Assembly (NCBI GenBank): GCA_024402115.1
Contig: JAKSJQ010000006.1
Coordinates: forward strand, 16,129-80,128
Length of the DNA: 64,000 nt
Source of the DNA: Bacteroidales bacterium
GTDB taxonomy: Bacteria; Bacteroidota; Bacteroidia; Bacteroidales; UBA932
Direction of reading: 5' to 3'
Both the position numbers and the translations under genes were made by a program. Positions 42,553-52,108 of this stretch are shown one piece after another (positions within the stretch are counted from its first letter, which is position 1; each line of letters starts with the position of its first letter). The notes under the pieces were generated by a model that worked only from the letters and a program-made list of their open reading frames with translations, was not told where the DNA came from and made no database searches.

Positions 42553-43833
42553 ATGAAAACAAGAAACATAATCAGCGCTCTTGCAGCCATGATCTTCATG
42601 ATCCCTGTGCAGTCCTGCCTTAAGGATCAGAAAGATTATTTCGAGGAGTCGTCTTCACAGAGACTTCAGAACTTCAACAGCGAGGCTCAGAAGATTCTCT
42701 GCGACGGTGAGGGTACTTGGGTGATGGACTATTACCCAGGAACCGGTCAGATGTACGGTGGCTACGCTTTCGTACTCCAGTTCACCAAGGATGACGTTAC
42801 CGTATACTCAGAGATCTCAGACGAGTCTGCTACCAGCCTCTACAGGTTCACTGCAGATAACGGTCCTGTTCTCGTATTCGATACCTACAACCCTGTCCTT
42901 CATTATTTCGCAACTCCTTCATCGTCAAGGTATGAGGCGTTCGGTGGCGACTTCGGTTTCACCGTTCTCGATTACGACAATGACGAGATGGTACTCCTCG
43001 GTAAGAGGTCAGGTAACAAGTACTTCCTCCATCGTGCAGCTGAGGGCCTCGATCCTCAGGAGTATTGCAACGGTGTAGTGGAGATCTCAGAGGGCTTCGC
43101 AGCAGCTGCCCTCGAGGGACAGATCGGTGATCTTGATGTCACCGGTACCGTAGACCTTGACAGCAGACGTCTCTACATCGATTGGGCGACTGAAGAGGTT
43201 GACGAGGACGGCAACCCTGTAATGGACGGTGTGTCTATGCCATTCACATTCACTCCTGAAGGTATCCATCTCTATGGACCTATGGAAGTGAACGGCTACA
43301 CCATCAGGGACCTCTTCTATCTCGACAACTACAATGCTCTTACCAATGGTGTGATCACTCTCTATGGTAAGCTCCCAGAGGGTTATCAGACTTATGATTC
43401 ATTCCCTGGCGACTACGTCCTCACCTATGGCTCTACTAACGTCAACGTTAGCCTTGTGCCTACTCAGGACGGTCTCGGATTCAATATCGTAGGCCTTATC
43501 AAGGATTACCCTGTATACGCAGCGTACGACAAGTCACGTGGTGGTCTCCGCATTCTCTTCCAGAACATCACCGCTGTCGGCAGCACTGCCGTCAAGCTCT
43601 GCCCGCTCGATTCAGGCGCAGGTTATCTCACCTGGACTGAGGGTGTCGGTGTGAATGTCAACTGGAATGAGAAGAAGGGTTGCTTCACCTTCTCTGATAA
43701 TGGAGTATGGGAGGATTACGTTGTCGACTCATTCATCATCTGGTCATTCGATGCAGCTGGAAACAGCGCAGGCGAGTACACCGGTCTCGGCAATTCACGC
43801 TTCTTCGAACTCAAGTCTCTCACCAGACGTTAA
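42553..43833 (+). CDS. DUF4302 lipoprotein
   Basis: A 426-residue lipoprotein (MIPVQSC lipobox). The start of the mature part, QKDYFEESSSQRLQ, and GTWVMDYYPGTGQMYGGYAFVLQF are characteristic of DUF4302 proteins, beta-rich surface lipoproteins found beside SusCD and Mx1-type peptidases. No enzymatic motif is visible. It lies 11 bases after the metallopeptidase gene. Function unknown; a substrate-binding or scaffold role in the outer-membrane complex is a guess from position. Confidence 0.85.
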   Translation: MKTRNIISALAAMIFMIPVQSCLKDQKDYFEESSSQRLQNFNSEAQKILCDGEGTWVMDYYPGTGQMYGGYAFVLQFTKDDVTVYSEISDESATSLYRFTADNGPVLVFDTYNPVLHYFATPSSSRYEAFGGDFGFTVLDYDNDEMVLLGKRSGNKYFLHRAAEGLDPQEYCNGVVEISEGFAAAALEGQIGDLDVTGTVDLDSRRLYIDWATEEVDEDGNPVMDGVSMPFTFTPEGIHLYGPMEVNGYTIRDLFYLDNYNALTNGVITLYGKLPEGYQTYDSFPGDYVLTYGSTNVNVSLVPTQDGLGFNIVGLIKDYPVYAAYDKSRGGLRILFQNITAVGSTAVKLCPLDSGAGYLTWTEGVGVNVNWNEKKGCFTFSDNGVWEDYVVDSFIIWSFDAAGNSAGEYTGLGNSRFFELKSLTRR

Positions 43834-43845
43834 TAGCATTGAATC

Positions 43846-46548
43846 ATGAAAAACAGATTTTTCATCATAGCTGCAGCTCTTTCAGTCCTCTCGCTCGCTT
43901 CTTGCGAGAGGCCTGATGCGCTCAGCGAGGAACCGGCGATCAAGGCGCTCTCAACCGAACTCGGCATTCCTGCAAAGGGTGGTGACGCGCAGATCGCTCT
44001 TGATGAGGGCCAGTCGTATGAGGTCAAGACCGAGTCTTCATGGCTTGTCATCAACACTCCAGGCACAACCTCGGACAGAATCATCAGAATGTCTGCAGGT
44101 GCCAATCCTACCATTCAGGCTCGCTATGCCCAGGTTGTCGTAACCTCCGGCAAGCAGTCAAAGACCTTCACCGTCGAGCAGTACGGTGGACGTACCTCAG
44201 GCTTTGCGCCTAACAATATCGTCGCCACCGCTGACGCGGCCACTTTCGAGTTCCCATACGATTTCGATGAGATGATCGAGGCGTCTGTTGATGCCGAGTG
44301 GGTGAGTCTTGAGATCTCTGAGACCAAGCTCGTCGTCAAGCTCGAGGAGAACACCACTCCTGCAACCGCAGACAGCAAGGACCGCAAGGCCCTCGTAAGG
44401 TGGACTCTCGGCGTCGACAACGGTATCATCGAGGTGAGCCAGAGGAACGTCGACTTCATGAAGGAGGACAAGAACTGGAAGGTCGAGTACCTCGGTCTCC
44501 AGAAATATGAGGGCGAGGATGCGGAATTCATCCAGAACACCGTCACCGACCCAACAATCTCCGGCAAGTACGGTATCACCTTCGCCACCAAGGATGCCTT
44601 CACCGCATCCAACCTCCCTATGGCAGACTTCGTTGACGTAGTCGTGACCCCTGGCCTCATCGCCGATATCAATGACGCGGTAGAGTACTACAGCGCGTTC
44701 GGCTATGATGTCACCTTCGGCGACTTCCTCTATGAGGATACTGACTATGAGATCTTCAACCCATTCGAGGCAGGTGATTACTATGCAATCGCTGTCGGTC
44801 TTACCGAGGATGGTGAGGCTACCGGCCACTTCGCATATTCCGCATTCACCAAGAAGGGTGGCAGCGGCCCTGCTACCGGATACGATTCATGGCTCGGTGA
44901 GTGGGAGGTTCCTCACGGAAACTCTACCAGCAAGTTCGACAAGTGGACCATCACTGCAAAGGAGAACGGCGTATCATACAGCATCACCGGTATCGAGGGT
45001 TACACCGACCTTGCCATCGAGGCTATGTACGACTCAAGCCGCAAGTCTCTCGTGGTCTATGCACAGGAGGAGATCGGCACCAAGACCGTCGGCGGCGAGG
45101 AAGCTCCAGTCGGCTTCTACAGCGCGACCGCAGCAGGTAACTTCTGGACTCCTGGCGCACAGCCTTACGCAGTATTCGAGGCTACAATGTCCGGCACAGA
45201 CGCCGCAACCATCACTCCTCAGGTGGTGAACACATCTGACGGAGAGGTTACCCCTGAGCTTGCTCTCTATATCGCAACCACTTCAGACGGATACAAGCTC
45301 CTCAAGGCATTCGCTGATGCGACCAAGATGCCTAACACCATGAAGCGCCCAGGCGGCAGCGGTGGTGGAGAGGATCCTAAGTATGAGTCTTGGATCGGTG
45401 ACTGGGAGATCCTCCATGGCAATTCCACCAGCAAGAAGGATACCTGGACCATCTCTGCAAAGGAGAAGGGTACAAGCTACTCTATCACTGGTATCGAGGG
45501 TTACACTGACCTCGCTATCGAGGCAGAGTTCGACAGCAGCACAGGCGCTCTCGTGGTATATGCACAGGAGGAGATCGGCACCAAGACTCTTGCCAGCGGT
45601 GAGGATGCTCCTGTAGGCTTCTACGGTGCAACTGCAGCAGGTAACTTCTGGACTCCTGGCGCACAGCCTTACACAGTCTTCACTGCAACTCTCAGCGGAA
45701 GCACTGCGACACTCACTCCTGCAACGCTGAATACCGAGAGCGGTGAGGTTACCCCTGACCTTGGAGTATACATCGCAACCGCATCAGACGGATACAAGCT
45801 CCTCAAGGCGTTTGCCGATGCAACCAAGCTTCCTAACACCCTTACCAAGAAGGGCAGCGGCGGTGGAGACAACCCTGGCGGCGATCAGAATCCTGACGCA
45901 GTCCTCGGCAAGTGGATCTGCCCTACAGTCTCTGACTATTGGGGTGAGAACACCTACAAGAACTGGACTATCAACATCAAGTCATCAGGCAGCGGTGTCG
46001 AGATCGAGGACTTCGATATCGGCTTCGATACATATGTGGCTGAGTACGACCTCAAGTGCGATCCTGCTCCTGCAACTTACGACGCAGCATCCAAGACTCT
46101 CACCGTGGCAGCCGGAACAGATACCGGTATCGCGTCAGGCGGCATTCCTGTACAGTGGATCGGCCTCGAGGGTGGCAGCAGCATCGTAGATATCGAGTTC
46201 ACCGTAGACCCTGCAAACTACACCATCTCTCTTGCCACCGATATGTTCGGTGCATACATCAATGATGACGACCCAGGCTTCTTCTCACTGTATGAGGCTC
46301 CTGTAGTATTCTACAAGGAAGGCCATACTCCTGCGTCCTACTCAGTGATGGGCAGTGCTCCAGAGCATCGCGCAGAGTTCAAGATGCTTTCTTCTTCAAG
46401 GAAGCTCCCTATGTTCTCTACAATTTATGGCAAGACCATGATGTCTCCTAGGCGTGCAGCTTCTGCAGGTGTGCGTATGACTCCTGTTCAGGCAGAGTCA
46501 TCTTGCGCCCGTCCGGCAGGTGTGAAGAAGATCTTCAAGACTAAATAA
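43846..46548 (+). CDS. BACON-domain lipoprotein with three copies of a repeated domain and basic tail
   Basis: A 900-residue lipoprotein (lipobox SLASC). Residues ~35-110 are a BACON Ig domain (SYEVKTESSWLVI, TSGKQSKTFTVEQYGG), a second related domain runs to about 205, and a beta-rich segment to ~345. Then come three copies of a ~165-residue domain: SWLGEWEVPHGNSTS (start ~347), SWIGDWEILHGNSTS (~514) and LGKWICPTVSDYW (~685). Copies 1 and 2 are very similar, copy 3 diverged. The C terminus has VFYKEGHTPASYS and then a Lys/Arg-rich tail (about 80 residues). Gly/Ser linkers separate the domains. Likely surface-exposed ligand binding; target unknown. It lies 12 bases downstream of DUF4302. Confidence 0.8.
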   Translation: MKNRFFIIAAALSVLSLASCERPDALSEEPAIKALSTELGIPAKGGDAQIALDEGQSYEVKTESSWLVINTPGTTSDRIIRMSAGANPTIQARYAQVVVTSGKQSKTFTVEQYGGRTSGFAPNNIVATADAATFEFPYDFDEMIEASVDAEWVSLEISETKLVVKLEENTTPATADSKDRKALVRWTLGVDNGIIEVSQRNVDFMKEDKNWKVEYLGLQKYEGEDAEFIQNTVTDPTISGKYGITFATKDAFTASNLPMADFVDVVVTPGLIADINDAVEYYSAFGYDVTFGDFLYEDTDYEIFNPFEAGDYYAIAVGLTEDGEATGHFAYSAFTKKGGSGPATGYDSWLGEWEVPHGNSTSKFDKWTITAKENGVSYSITGIEGYTDLAIEAMYDSSRKSLVVYAQEEIGTKTVGGEEAPVGFYSATAAGNFWTPGAQPYAVFEATMSGTDAATITPQVVNTSDGEVTPELALYIATTSDGYKLLKAFADATKMPNTMKRPGGSGGGEDPKYESWIGDWEILHGNSTSKKDTWTISAKEKGTSYSITGIEGYTDLAIEAEFDSSTGALVVYAQEEIGTKTLASGEDAPVGFYGATAAGNFWTPGAQPYTVFTATLSGSTATLTPATLNTESGEVTPDLGVYIATASDGYKLLKAFADATKLPNTLTKKGSGGGDNPGGDQNPDAVLGKWICPTVSDYWGENTYKNWTINIKSSGSGVEIEDFDIGFDTYVAEYDLKCDPAPATYDAASKTLTVAAGTDTGIASGGIPVQWIGLEGGSSIVDIEFTVDPANYTISLATDMFGAYINDDDPGFFSLYEAPVVFYKEGHTPASYSVMGSAPEHRAEFKMLSSSRKLPMFSTIYGKTMMSPRRAASAGVRMTPVQAESSCARPAGVKKIFKTK
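44884..45885 (+). repeat. Intragenic direct repeat of about 500 bp
   Basis: Two consecutive copies of ~501-504 bp encode the first two repeated domains of the BACON lipoprotein. Long stretches agree base for base, for example the 24-codon region around TAAGNFWTPGAQPY, 504 bp apart, so copy number could change by recombination. Confidence 0.85.
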
Positions 46549-46565
46549 CTTTATACTATATCATT

Positions 46566-49500
46566 ATGAAAAACAAACTTTTTTTGGCTTTAGCTTCTGC
46601 AGCCCTCCTTTTCGCGGGTTGTGCTAAGGACCAGGCTCTCTACGACAAGGTCGACAATCTCGACAAGAGGGTGTCTGTCCTCGAGGAGCAGGTTAAGGAA
46701 CTCAACGAAAGGACCGTTCCTGGCTTGCAGGCTACTGTTGCCGCCATCCAGAATGGCGTGTTCGTATCCAAGGTTGTCAAGACTTCTGAGGGTTATTCTA
46801 TCTACTTCTCTGACGGTACCACCGCTGTCCTCAAGAATGGTGACAAGGGTGAGGCTGGTGAGGACGCTCAGGCTCCTGTAGTTTCTGCAAAGGAGGTTGA
46901 CGGCGTATTCTACTGGACCGTTAACGGCGAAATCATGAAGGATGCCAACGGCAATCCTGTACGTGTCTACAGTGCTCTTCCACAGTTCCGCATCAATGAG
47001 GGCAAGTGGGAGGTTTCTTACGACGAAGGTGCTACCTGGACTGTTGTCGAGGTAATGGGTGAGGCTACCGCAGTTCCAATCTCTATCGTTGACGGTGACA
47101 CCACCGTTACCTTCTACATCGGCGAGGAGTCATACGTGATCAAGAAGGAGCTTCCTTTCTATCTTACAATCAACGTAACCGATCGCAAGGGTGTTGCCGT
47201 TCCTCAGGGCGAGGAGTATCTCTATGAGTATACTCTCACCGGTGTTCAGGAGGGCGACGAGGTAGAAGTTGACATCCTCAGCATCACCGCTGGTTGGGAG
47301 GCACGCATCGTGAGCCTTCCTCAGGGCGACAAGTCAGGTTGGATCGGTGTGAAGAACATCGACAACTCAGATGGTAAGGTATTCATCTATGCTTCTAACG
47401 GCAAGGGTAAGACCGACATCAAGTCTCTCGTATTCGAGGGTGGTGTATTCGAGGCTGAGATGGACGTACAGACCATCCCTGCAGAGGGTGGCGAGGCAGT
47501 CCTCACCATTGTAACCAATATTGACTATGAACTCTGGAAGGATCCTACCGCAAAGTGGCTCACAATCCCTGAGACCAAGGCTGTCCACACTGACGTCGTT
47601 ACCTTGGTTGCTGAGCCTAACACTACCGGCAACTTCCGTTCAGCAGAGGTTGACCTCCTTCTCCAGAACGATACTGAGGCTTACATGATCCTCCAGTACC
47701 CTAGCCAGGAAGAGGTTACCAGCATCGCATCTCTTGCGAATGTTGACAACTATGTATCTGTAACTCTCTACAACGAGCCAGTCGTTGCAGCTTCAGAGTG
47801 GAGCGTTGTCGTTTCTGACGGTACCGCTAACCTCTATGTTCCTTTCGATCACTTCGATGTAGGTACTATCCTCAACATTACCGGTTTCAACTCTCCTGAC
47901 GGCTTCACCGTTACCAACGTAACTCCAGTAGGTGAGGGTGGCGAAGTAGTCGAGACTGACTTCAACTACTATGCTTACGGCCAGATCTACAGCAATATCT
48001 TCACTGCTATCAACGGTACCCTCGAGGTTGAGGAAGGCGTTTACAGCATCGTGAACGACTACGGCGAGGATGGTAAGGTTTCTGTAATCATCGAGGCTCC
48101 TGTTGAGTCCCTCGGTTTCGCAGAGATGACTCCTGGCAACCTCGTAGCTGCTAAGGGTTATATCGTAGGTTATATGGACGGCGAGAACGAAGGTGACCAG
48201 ATCTATATGATGGTTGCTGCTGACGCTAACGAGGCTGTCCTCACTGAAACCGGTGCTATCACTTATAGCAACGAGGGTGGCGACTCATTCCTCTGGGACT
48301 ATGAGAAGCCTTACATGCAGTACGCTATCTACAACAGCAAGATCTGGGATAGCTTCAGCACCAAGGAGGAGATCGTCCTCTATACTGCAAAGCAGGAGGC
48401 TGATGACTACCAGTACGACTTCCTCGATGGCTATAGCTTCCTCTTCACTCCAGCAGAGCTTGCTCCGCTCGTACTCTACTCTCCAGGTGAGGTTGTCGAG
48501 ATGTCAAGCGAGCTCCCTTACGGCGAGTATGTAGTCGTAGCTGTGTCTATGGACGAGTACGGTCGTCTCCAGGGCCCTTACGGATACCTCGAGATGGAGA
48601 AGGTTGAGCCAGAGCTCCCTAAGGCAGCATACGCAGATTTCCTCGGTGACTGGATTCTCGGCTCAGACGTTATCACAATCGCTCAGAAGGAAGCCGGTAA
48701 GACATATTCCGTTACAGGTATCAAGAATCAGGCAGATAAGGGTGTAGGTGCAGTAGAGGCTTCATATGAAGATGGCCTCTTCATCATCAGCGAGCAGGCT
48801 ACTGACGCGACCATCACAGTCAACGTTTCAGGCATCGGCGAGACTCTTTGTGACCTTTATCTTTCAGGTGTATTCACTTCAGGAGGAAAGACTTATGGCT
48901 ACTATCCGATTAACGCAGACGGTGATCCACAGGTTATCTTCAAGGGTGCTTACGAGAACGGTGTAATTACTGTTCTTCCAGGTGAGTGCAAGTACGGTAA
49001 GTTCGGTTCAATGGGTATCTCATGGGTTATCCGCGAGGGTGAAAATGCAGGTAAGGGTAATACCTATGCAGGTACAACTCTCTCTGCTACCATGACTAAG
49101 ATGGTGGATAATATCCCTGACGAGCTTCTCGGTAACTGGATCTGCCCTAGCGCAGAAGATTATTGGGGAGAGGATACCTACACGAACTGGACAATGACTC
49201 TTGCGAAGTCTGGCGTAGCAGTCTCTATTAAGGGATTTGATGCTGGTATAGAGGCTATCTGTGATGCTAATAACCTTACTCATCCAGTAGTTGAAGCAAT
49301 GTGGGACGAGAATGCAAAGACCCTTACCATCGCTAACGGTACTGAGACTGGTCTTGCATCTGGCGGCAACTCAATCAGCTGGGTTGGATATGACGAGAAT
49401 CGAGAGCAGTGTGACATCGTCTACAATGTAGACCTTACCGCAAACACTCTTACTCTTACAAATGCAATGTTCTTTGCTTCTTCTTCTACCGGTTCATATT

Positions 49501-49733
49501 CAGGCTTCTCTGCACCTCTCGTATTCTACAAGGAAGGTCATGTTCCTGCTTCACATTCTACTTGTGGACGTGCTGACTCTCCTCGCGGTGCTAAGCTTTC
49601 AAGCAAGTCTGTAGCATCACCTGTAGAAACTATTTCTGCAAAGATATCTTCTAAGAAGACCAACAAGGTCGAGAAGGCTTCTGCACAGGTTAAGTCTAGC
49701 GCTAAGCTTGCAAAGAGGACTCTTTCTAAGTAA
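46566..49733 (+). CDS. DUF4988-like coiled-coil/beta lipoprotein sharing the repeated domain
   Basis: A 1055-residue lipoprotein (lipobox LLFAGC). Just after the lipid anchor is a coiled coil (LYDKVDNLDKRVSVLEEQVKEL, residues ~25-60) leading into DUF4988-type sequence (IYFSDGTTAVLKNGDKGE); such a stalk probably lifts the rest from the membrane. Then BACON-like Ig domains (~200-385), an OB-like stretch (SEWSVVVSDGTANLYVPFDHFDVGTI, ~395-470), more beta domains, and two copies of the domain repeated in the upstream protein (FLGDWILGSDVITI ~ residue 690; LGNWICPSAEDYW ~ 855). The end again has VFYKEGHVPASHS followed by a Ser/Lys-rich basic tail. The two lipoproteins must be related by duplication of their ends. 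Last gene of the locus. Confidence 0.8.
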   Translation: MKNKLFLALASAALLFAGCAKDQALYDKVDNLDKRVSVLEEQVKELNERTVPGLQATVAAIQNGVFVSKVVKTSEGYSIYFSDGTTAVLKNGDKGEAGEDAQAPVVSAKEVDGVFYWTVNGEIMKDANGNPVRVYSALPQFRINEGKWEVSYDEGATWTVVEVMGEATAVPISIVDGDTTVTFYIGEESYVIKKELPFYLTINVTDRKGVAVPQGEEYLYEYTLTGVQEGDEVEVDILSITAGWEARIVSLPQGDKSGWIGVKNIDNSDGKVFIYASNGKGKTDIKSLVFEGGVFEAEMDVQTIPAEGGEAVLTIVTNIDYELWKDPTAKWLTIPETKAVHTDVVTLVAEPNTTGNFRSAEVDLLLQNDTEAYMILQYPSQEEVTSIASLANVDNYVSVTLYNEPVVAASEWSVVVSDGTANLYVPFDHFDVGTILNITGFNSPDGFTVTNVTPVGEGGEVVETDFNYYAYGQIYSNIFTAINGTLEVEEGVYSIVNDYGEDGKVSVIIEAPVESLGFAEMTPGNLVAAKGYIVGYMDGENEGDQIYMMVAADANEAVLTETGAITYSNEGGDSFLWDYEKPYMQYAIYNSKIWDSFSTKEEIVLYTAKQEADDYQYDFLDGYSFLFTPAELAPLVLYSPGEVVEMSSELPYGEYVVVAVSMDEYGRLQGPYGYLEMEKVEPELPKAAYADFLGDWILGSDVITIAQKEAGKTYSVTGIKNQADKGVGAVEASYEDGLFIISEQATDATITVNVSGIGETLCDLYLSGVFTSGGKTYGYYPINADGDPQVIFKGAYENGVITVLPGECKYGKFGSMGISWVIREGENAGKGNTYAGTTLSATMTKMVDNIPDELLGNWICPSAEDYWGEDTYTNWTMTLAKSGVAVSIKGFDAGIEAICDANNLTHPVVEAMWDENAKTLTIANGTETGLASGGNSISWVGYDENREQCDIVYNVDLTANTLTLTNAMFFASSSTGSYSGFSAPLVFYKEGHVPASHSTCGRADSPRGAKLSSKSVASPVETISAKISSKKTNKVEKASAQVKSSAKLAKRTLSK

Positions 49734-49755
49734 TATCCTTTAGGATTTCATACGA

Positions 49756-49786
49756 GGCGGGCCGGATCAGTCCGGTCCGCCTTTTT
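49756..49786 (+). terminator. Rho-independent terminator of second SusCD locus
   Basis: Eleven-pair stem GGCGGGCCGGA/TCCGGTCCGCC (one G-U), 4-base loop, five T. Confidence 0.9.
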
Positions 49787-49805
49787 ATATCTACCAATTA
49801 TTCCG

Positions 49806-49813
49806 TAAATTTG
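49806..49813 (+). promoter_or_regulatory. Bacteroidota -7 element for the subtilase operon
   Basis: TAAATTTG, 19 bases before the ATG at 49832. A TTTT that is also part of the upstream terminator (49782-49785) lies 20 bases upstream, so the two signals may share bases. Confidence 0.6.
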
Positions 49814-49831
49814 CGGAAAACTCAGACACAG

Positions 49832-52108
49832 ATGAAAAATACTAGTTTATGCCTGACTGCCATGACCATGCTTCTTCTCGGAGCCTGTGCCAAACCAGAG
49901 CTTTCAGGTACAGCCGCGGAAGATAATGGCTATAAGGGACCATCCGTGGAGCAGGAGATAAGCCCTGAGCAGATGGAGCAGGTGATGTTCCTTCCAGGTA
50001 AGGCTATCGTAAAGCTCTCGGAGGAGATGGCACTTGCAGTAGAGAAAGGCGTTCAGACGAAGGCCCTTGCAGGTACTGCCGAGCTTCTCGGAGTGTCCAG
50101 CATGGAGCGCGTGTTCCCGGATGCCGGCGAGTTCGAGATCAGGACACGCCGCGAAGGGCTTCACCGTTTCTACCTCGTCGAGTTCGACGAGACCATCTCA
50201 TATTCTGAGGCCAAGAAGCTTCTCGAGAGTGCGGAAGGCGTCGAGAATGTCGACCCATGCCGTCGCGAGAAGTCCATGGATTTCGATGATCCATATCTCA
50301 GCAGGCTCTGGGGCTTCGTCGGTAACTACAATATCCATGTGCAGGAAGCGTGGGACTATTGCGTCGGCGATCCTAATGTCGTAGTCTGTGTCGTTGACCA
50401 GGGTGTTCAGCAGGATCATGACGACCTGAAGTGGAACCTCTACGGAGACAATTACAACTTCGTCAAGAAGAATACTACCATCAACGCCGGAGACCATGGA
50501 ACCCATGTTTCAGGTACCATCGCCGGTGTGTCTAATAATGGTATCGGCGTTGCCGGTATCGCCGGTGGAGACTACAAGGCCGGCAAGAGGGGCGTCTCTA
50601 TCCAGAGCGCTCAGGTTTTCGATGGCAATCGCTCAGCAAGCAGCTTTGCATCTGCCATCAAGTGGGGTGCTGACCACGGTGCAGTGATCAGCCAGAACAG
50701 TTGGGGCAACAACTATGACTGGAACAATGACGGTAAGCTTACCGGCAGCGAGCTCGAATATGCACTCAACGACAGGATCGATGCGACTACGGCAGCCGCG
50801 ATCGACTATTTCAACAAGTATGCAGGTTGCGACAACGATGGAAACCAGCTCCCTGGTTCTCCGATGAAGGGTGGAATCGTGGTGTTCGCAGCCGGAAATG
50901 ACGGAATCTCCAACGGTGTCCCTGCCCACTATGAGGGTTGTGTAGCCGTAGGTGCGGTCGCTTCCTCAGGCTCCGTGACCAGCTTCTCAAACTATGGCGA
51001 CTGGGTCGACATCTGCGCGCCTGGCCAGAGCATCTACAGTACCATCAGCGGAAATACCGTCGGACAGATGTCCGGTACGTCAATGGCCTGCCCTCATGTT
51101 TCGGGAGCATGTGCTCTCCTCGTATCTTTCTTCGGAGGCGAAGGCTTCACCAGCGAGCTTCTCAGGGAGATACTTATCAACGGTGCTACCGAGAACTACA
51201 TCAAGTACAATGCACATCCGGTAGGACCATACCTCAATGTCTATGCCTCTCTCCAGTACGGCATCGACAAGCTTAAGAGAGAAAACAACAACGATCCGGT
51301 GATCACCACTGACTATGAAGGCGACTTCGTCTTCCGTCAGTATCAGAGGACTATCACCGTGCCGTTCCATATAAGCGATCCAGACGGTGACAAGGTTTCT
51401 GTAACCGCGGAACTCGAGGGTAGAGGAACTTTCGAGCAGGATCCGAATGATCCTGAAATCTGGAATTTCACCATCCTCAGCGAGCTCGTGAGTGACTTCA
51501 CTCCTAAGAAAGCCAAGATCACTGCGAAGGATCTCTATGGCGGTGTCGCAGAGTATGAGTTCAGCTACCAGGTGCTCAAGAACAACGCTCCTGTAGCGAT
51601 CGGAAAGATCGACGATGTCATCATCATCGGCACCGACAAGAACTATGACATCAATCTCAGCGGACTCTTCAAGGACGATGACGGCGAGCAGCTCGAACTC
51701 AGCGTGAAGGATCAGGCTGGTGCTCCTGCCGTCCTCAGACTCAACGGAGAAAAGCTTACCATCGATGCAAATTCATACGGCTCTTCAACCGTCTCCGTGT
51801 CAGCTGTCGACGGAATGAAGGAGAAGGCGACCATCAAGTTCAACTATCTCGTTCGCGCGAGGGACGTGCAGATGGACTTCTATCCTAACCCTGTAGTAGA
51901 CATCCTCCACGTGCGTACAGGTCTCGTAGAAGAGGAAACCCGCATCGTGCTCGAGAATCCAGCTGGCAGCATAGTCTATGATGAGACCGTTGCCTGCAGC
52001 GCATTCCACCCAGCAGAGGTGAAAATGAAGAATTTTGCCCCAGGCGTCTACACTCTCCGTGTCGAGTTCGGTGGCCAGTCTTACGTGAATAATGTAGCGA
52101 AGCGATGA
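49832..52108 (+). CDS. S8 subtilisin-like protease with type IX secretion C-terminal domain
   Basis: A 758-residue protein; the ATG at 49832 is the first after the promoter. The signal has a lipobox-like LLLGAC. A propeptide-like domain spans ~50-135. The S8 catalytic triad is complete: Asp189 in VVDQGV, His222 in GDHGTHVSG, Ser417 in GTSMACPHVSG, with the oxyanion Asn in SQNSWGN. Two cadherin-like Ig domains follow (~480-670), and the last ~75 residues are a type A type IX sorting domain (MDFYPNPVVDILHV ... FAPGVYTLRVEFGGQSYVNNVAKR). Thus it should be exported to the periplasm by Sec and put on the surface by the type IX system. Its stop overlaps the next start by four bases (ATGA). Confidence 0.92.
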   Translation: MKNTSLCLTAMTMLLLGACAKPELSGTAAEDNGYKGPSVEQEISPEQMEQVMFLPGKAIVKLSEEMALAVEKGVQTKALAGTAELLGVSSMERVFPDAGEFEIRTRREGLHRFYLVEFDETISYSEAKKLLESAEGVENVDPCRREKSMDFDDPYLSRLWGFVGNYNIHVQEAWDYCVGDPNVVVCVVDQGVQQDHDDLKWNLYGDNYNFVKKNTTINAGDHGTHVSGTIAGVSNNGIGVAGIAGGDYKAGKRGVSIQSAQVFDGNRSASSFASAIKWGADHGAVISQNSWGNNYDWNNDGKLTGSELEYALNDRIDATTAAAIDYFNKYAGCDNDGNQLPGSPMKGGIVVFAAGNDGISNGVPAHYEGCVAVGAVASSGSVTSFSNYGDWVDICAPGQSIYSTISGNTVGQMSGTSMACPHVSGACALLVSFFGGEGFTSELLREILINGATENYIKYNAHPVGPYLNVYASLQYGIDKLKRENNNDPVITTDYEGDFVFRQYQRTITVPFHISDPDGDKVSVTAELEGRGTFEQDPNDPEIWNFTILSELVSDFTPKKAKITAKDLYGGVAEYEFSYQVLKNNAPVAIGKIDDVIIIGTDKNYDINLSGLFKDDDGEQLELSVKDQAGAPAVLRLNGEKLTIDANSYGSSTVSVSAVDGMKEKATIKFNYLVRARDVQMDFYPNPVVDILHVRTGLVEEETRIVLENPAGSIVYDETVACSAFHPAEVKMKNFAPGVYTLRVEFGGQSYVNNVAKR

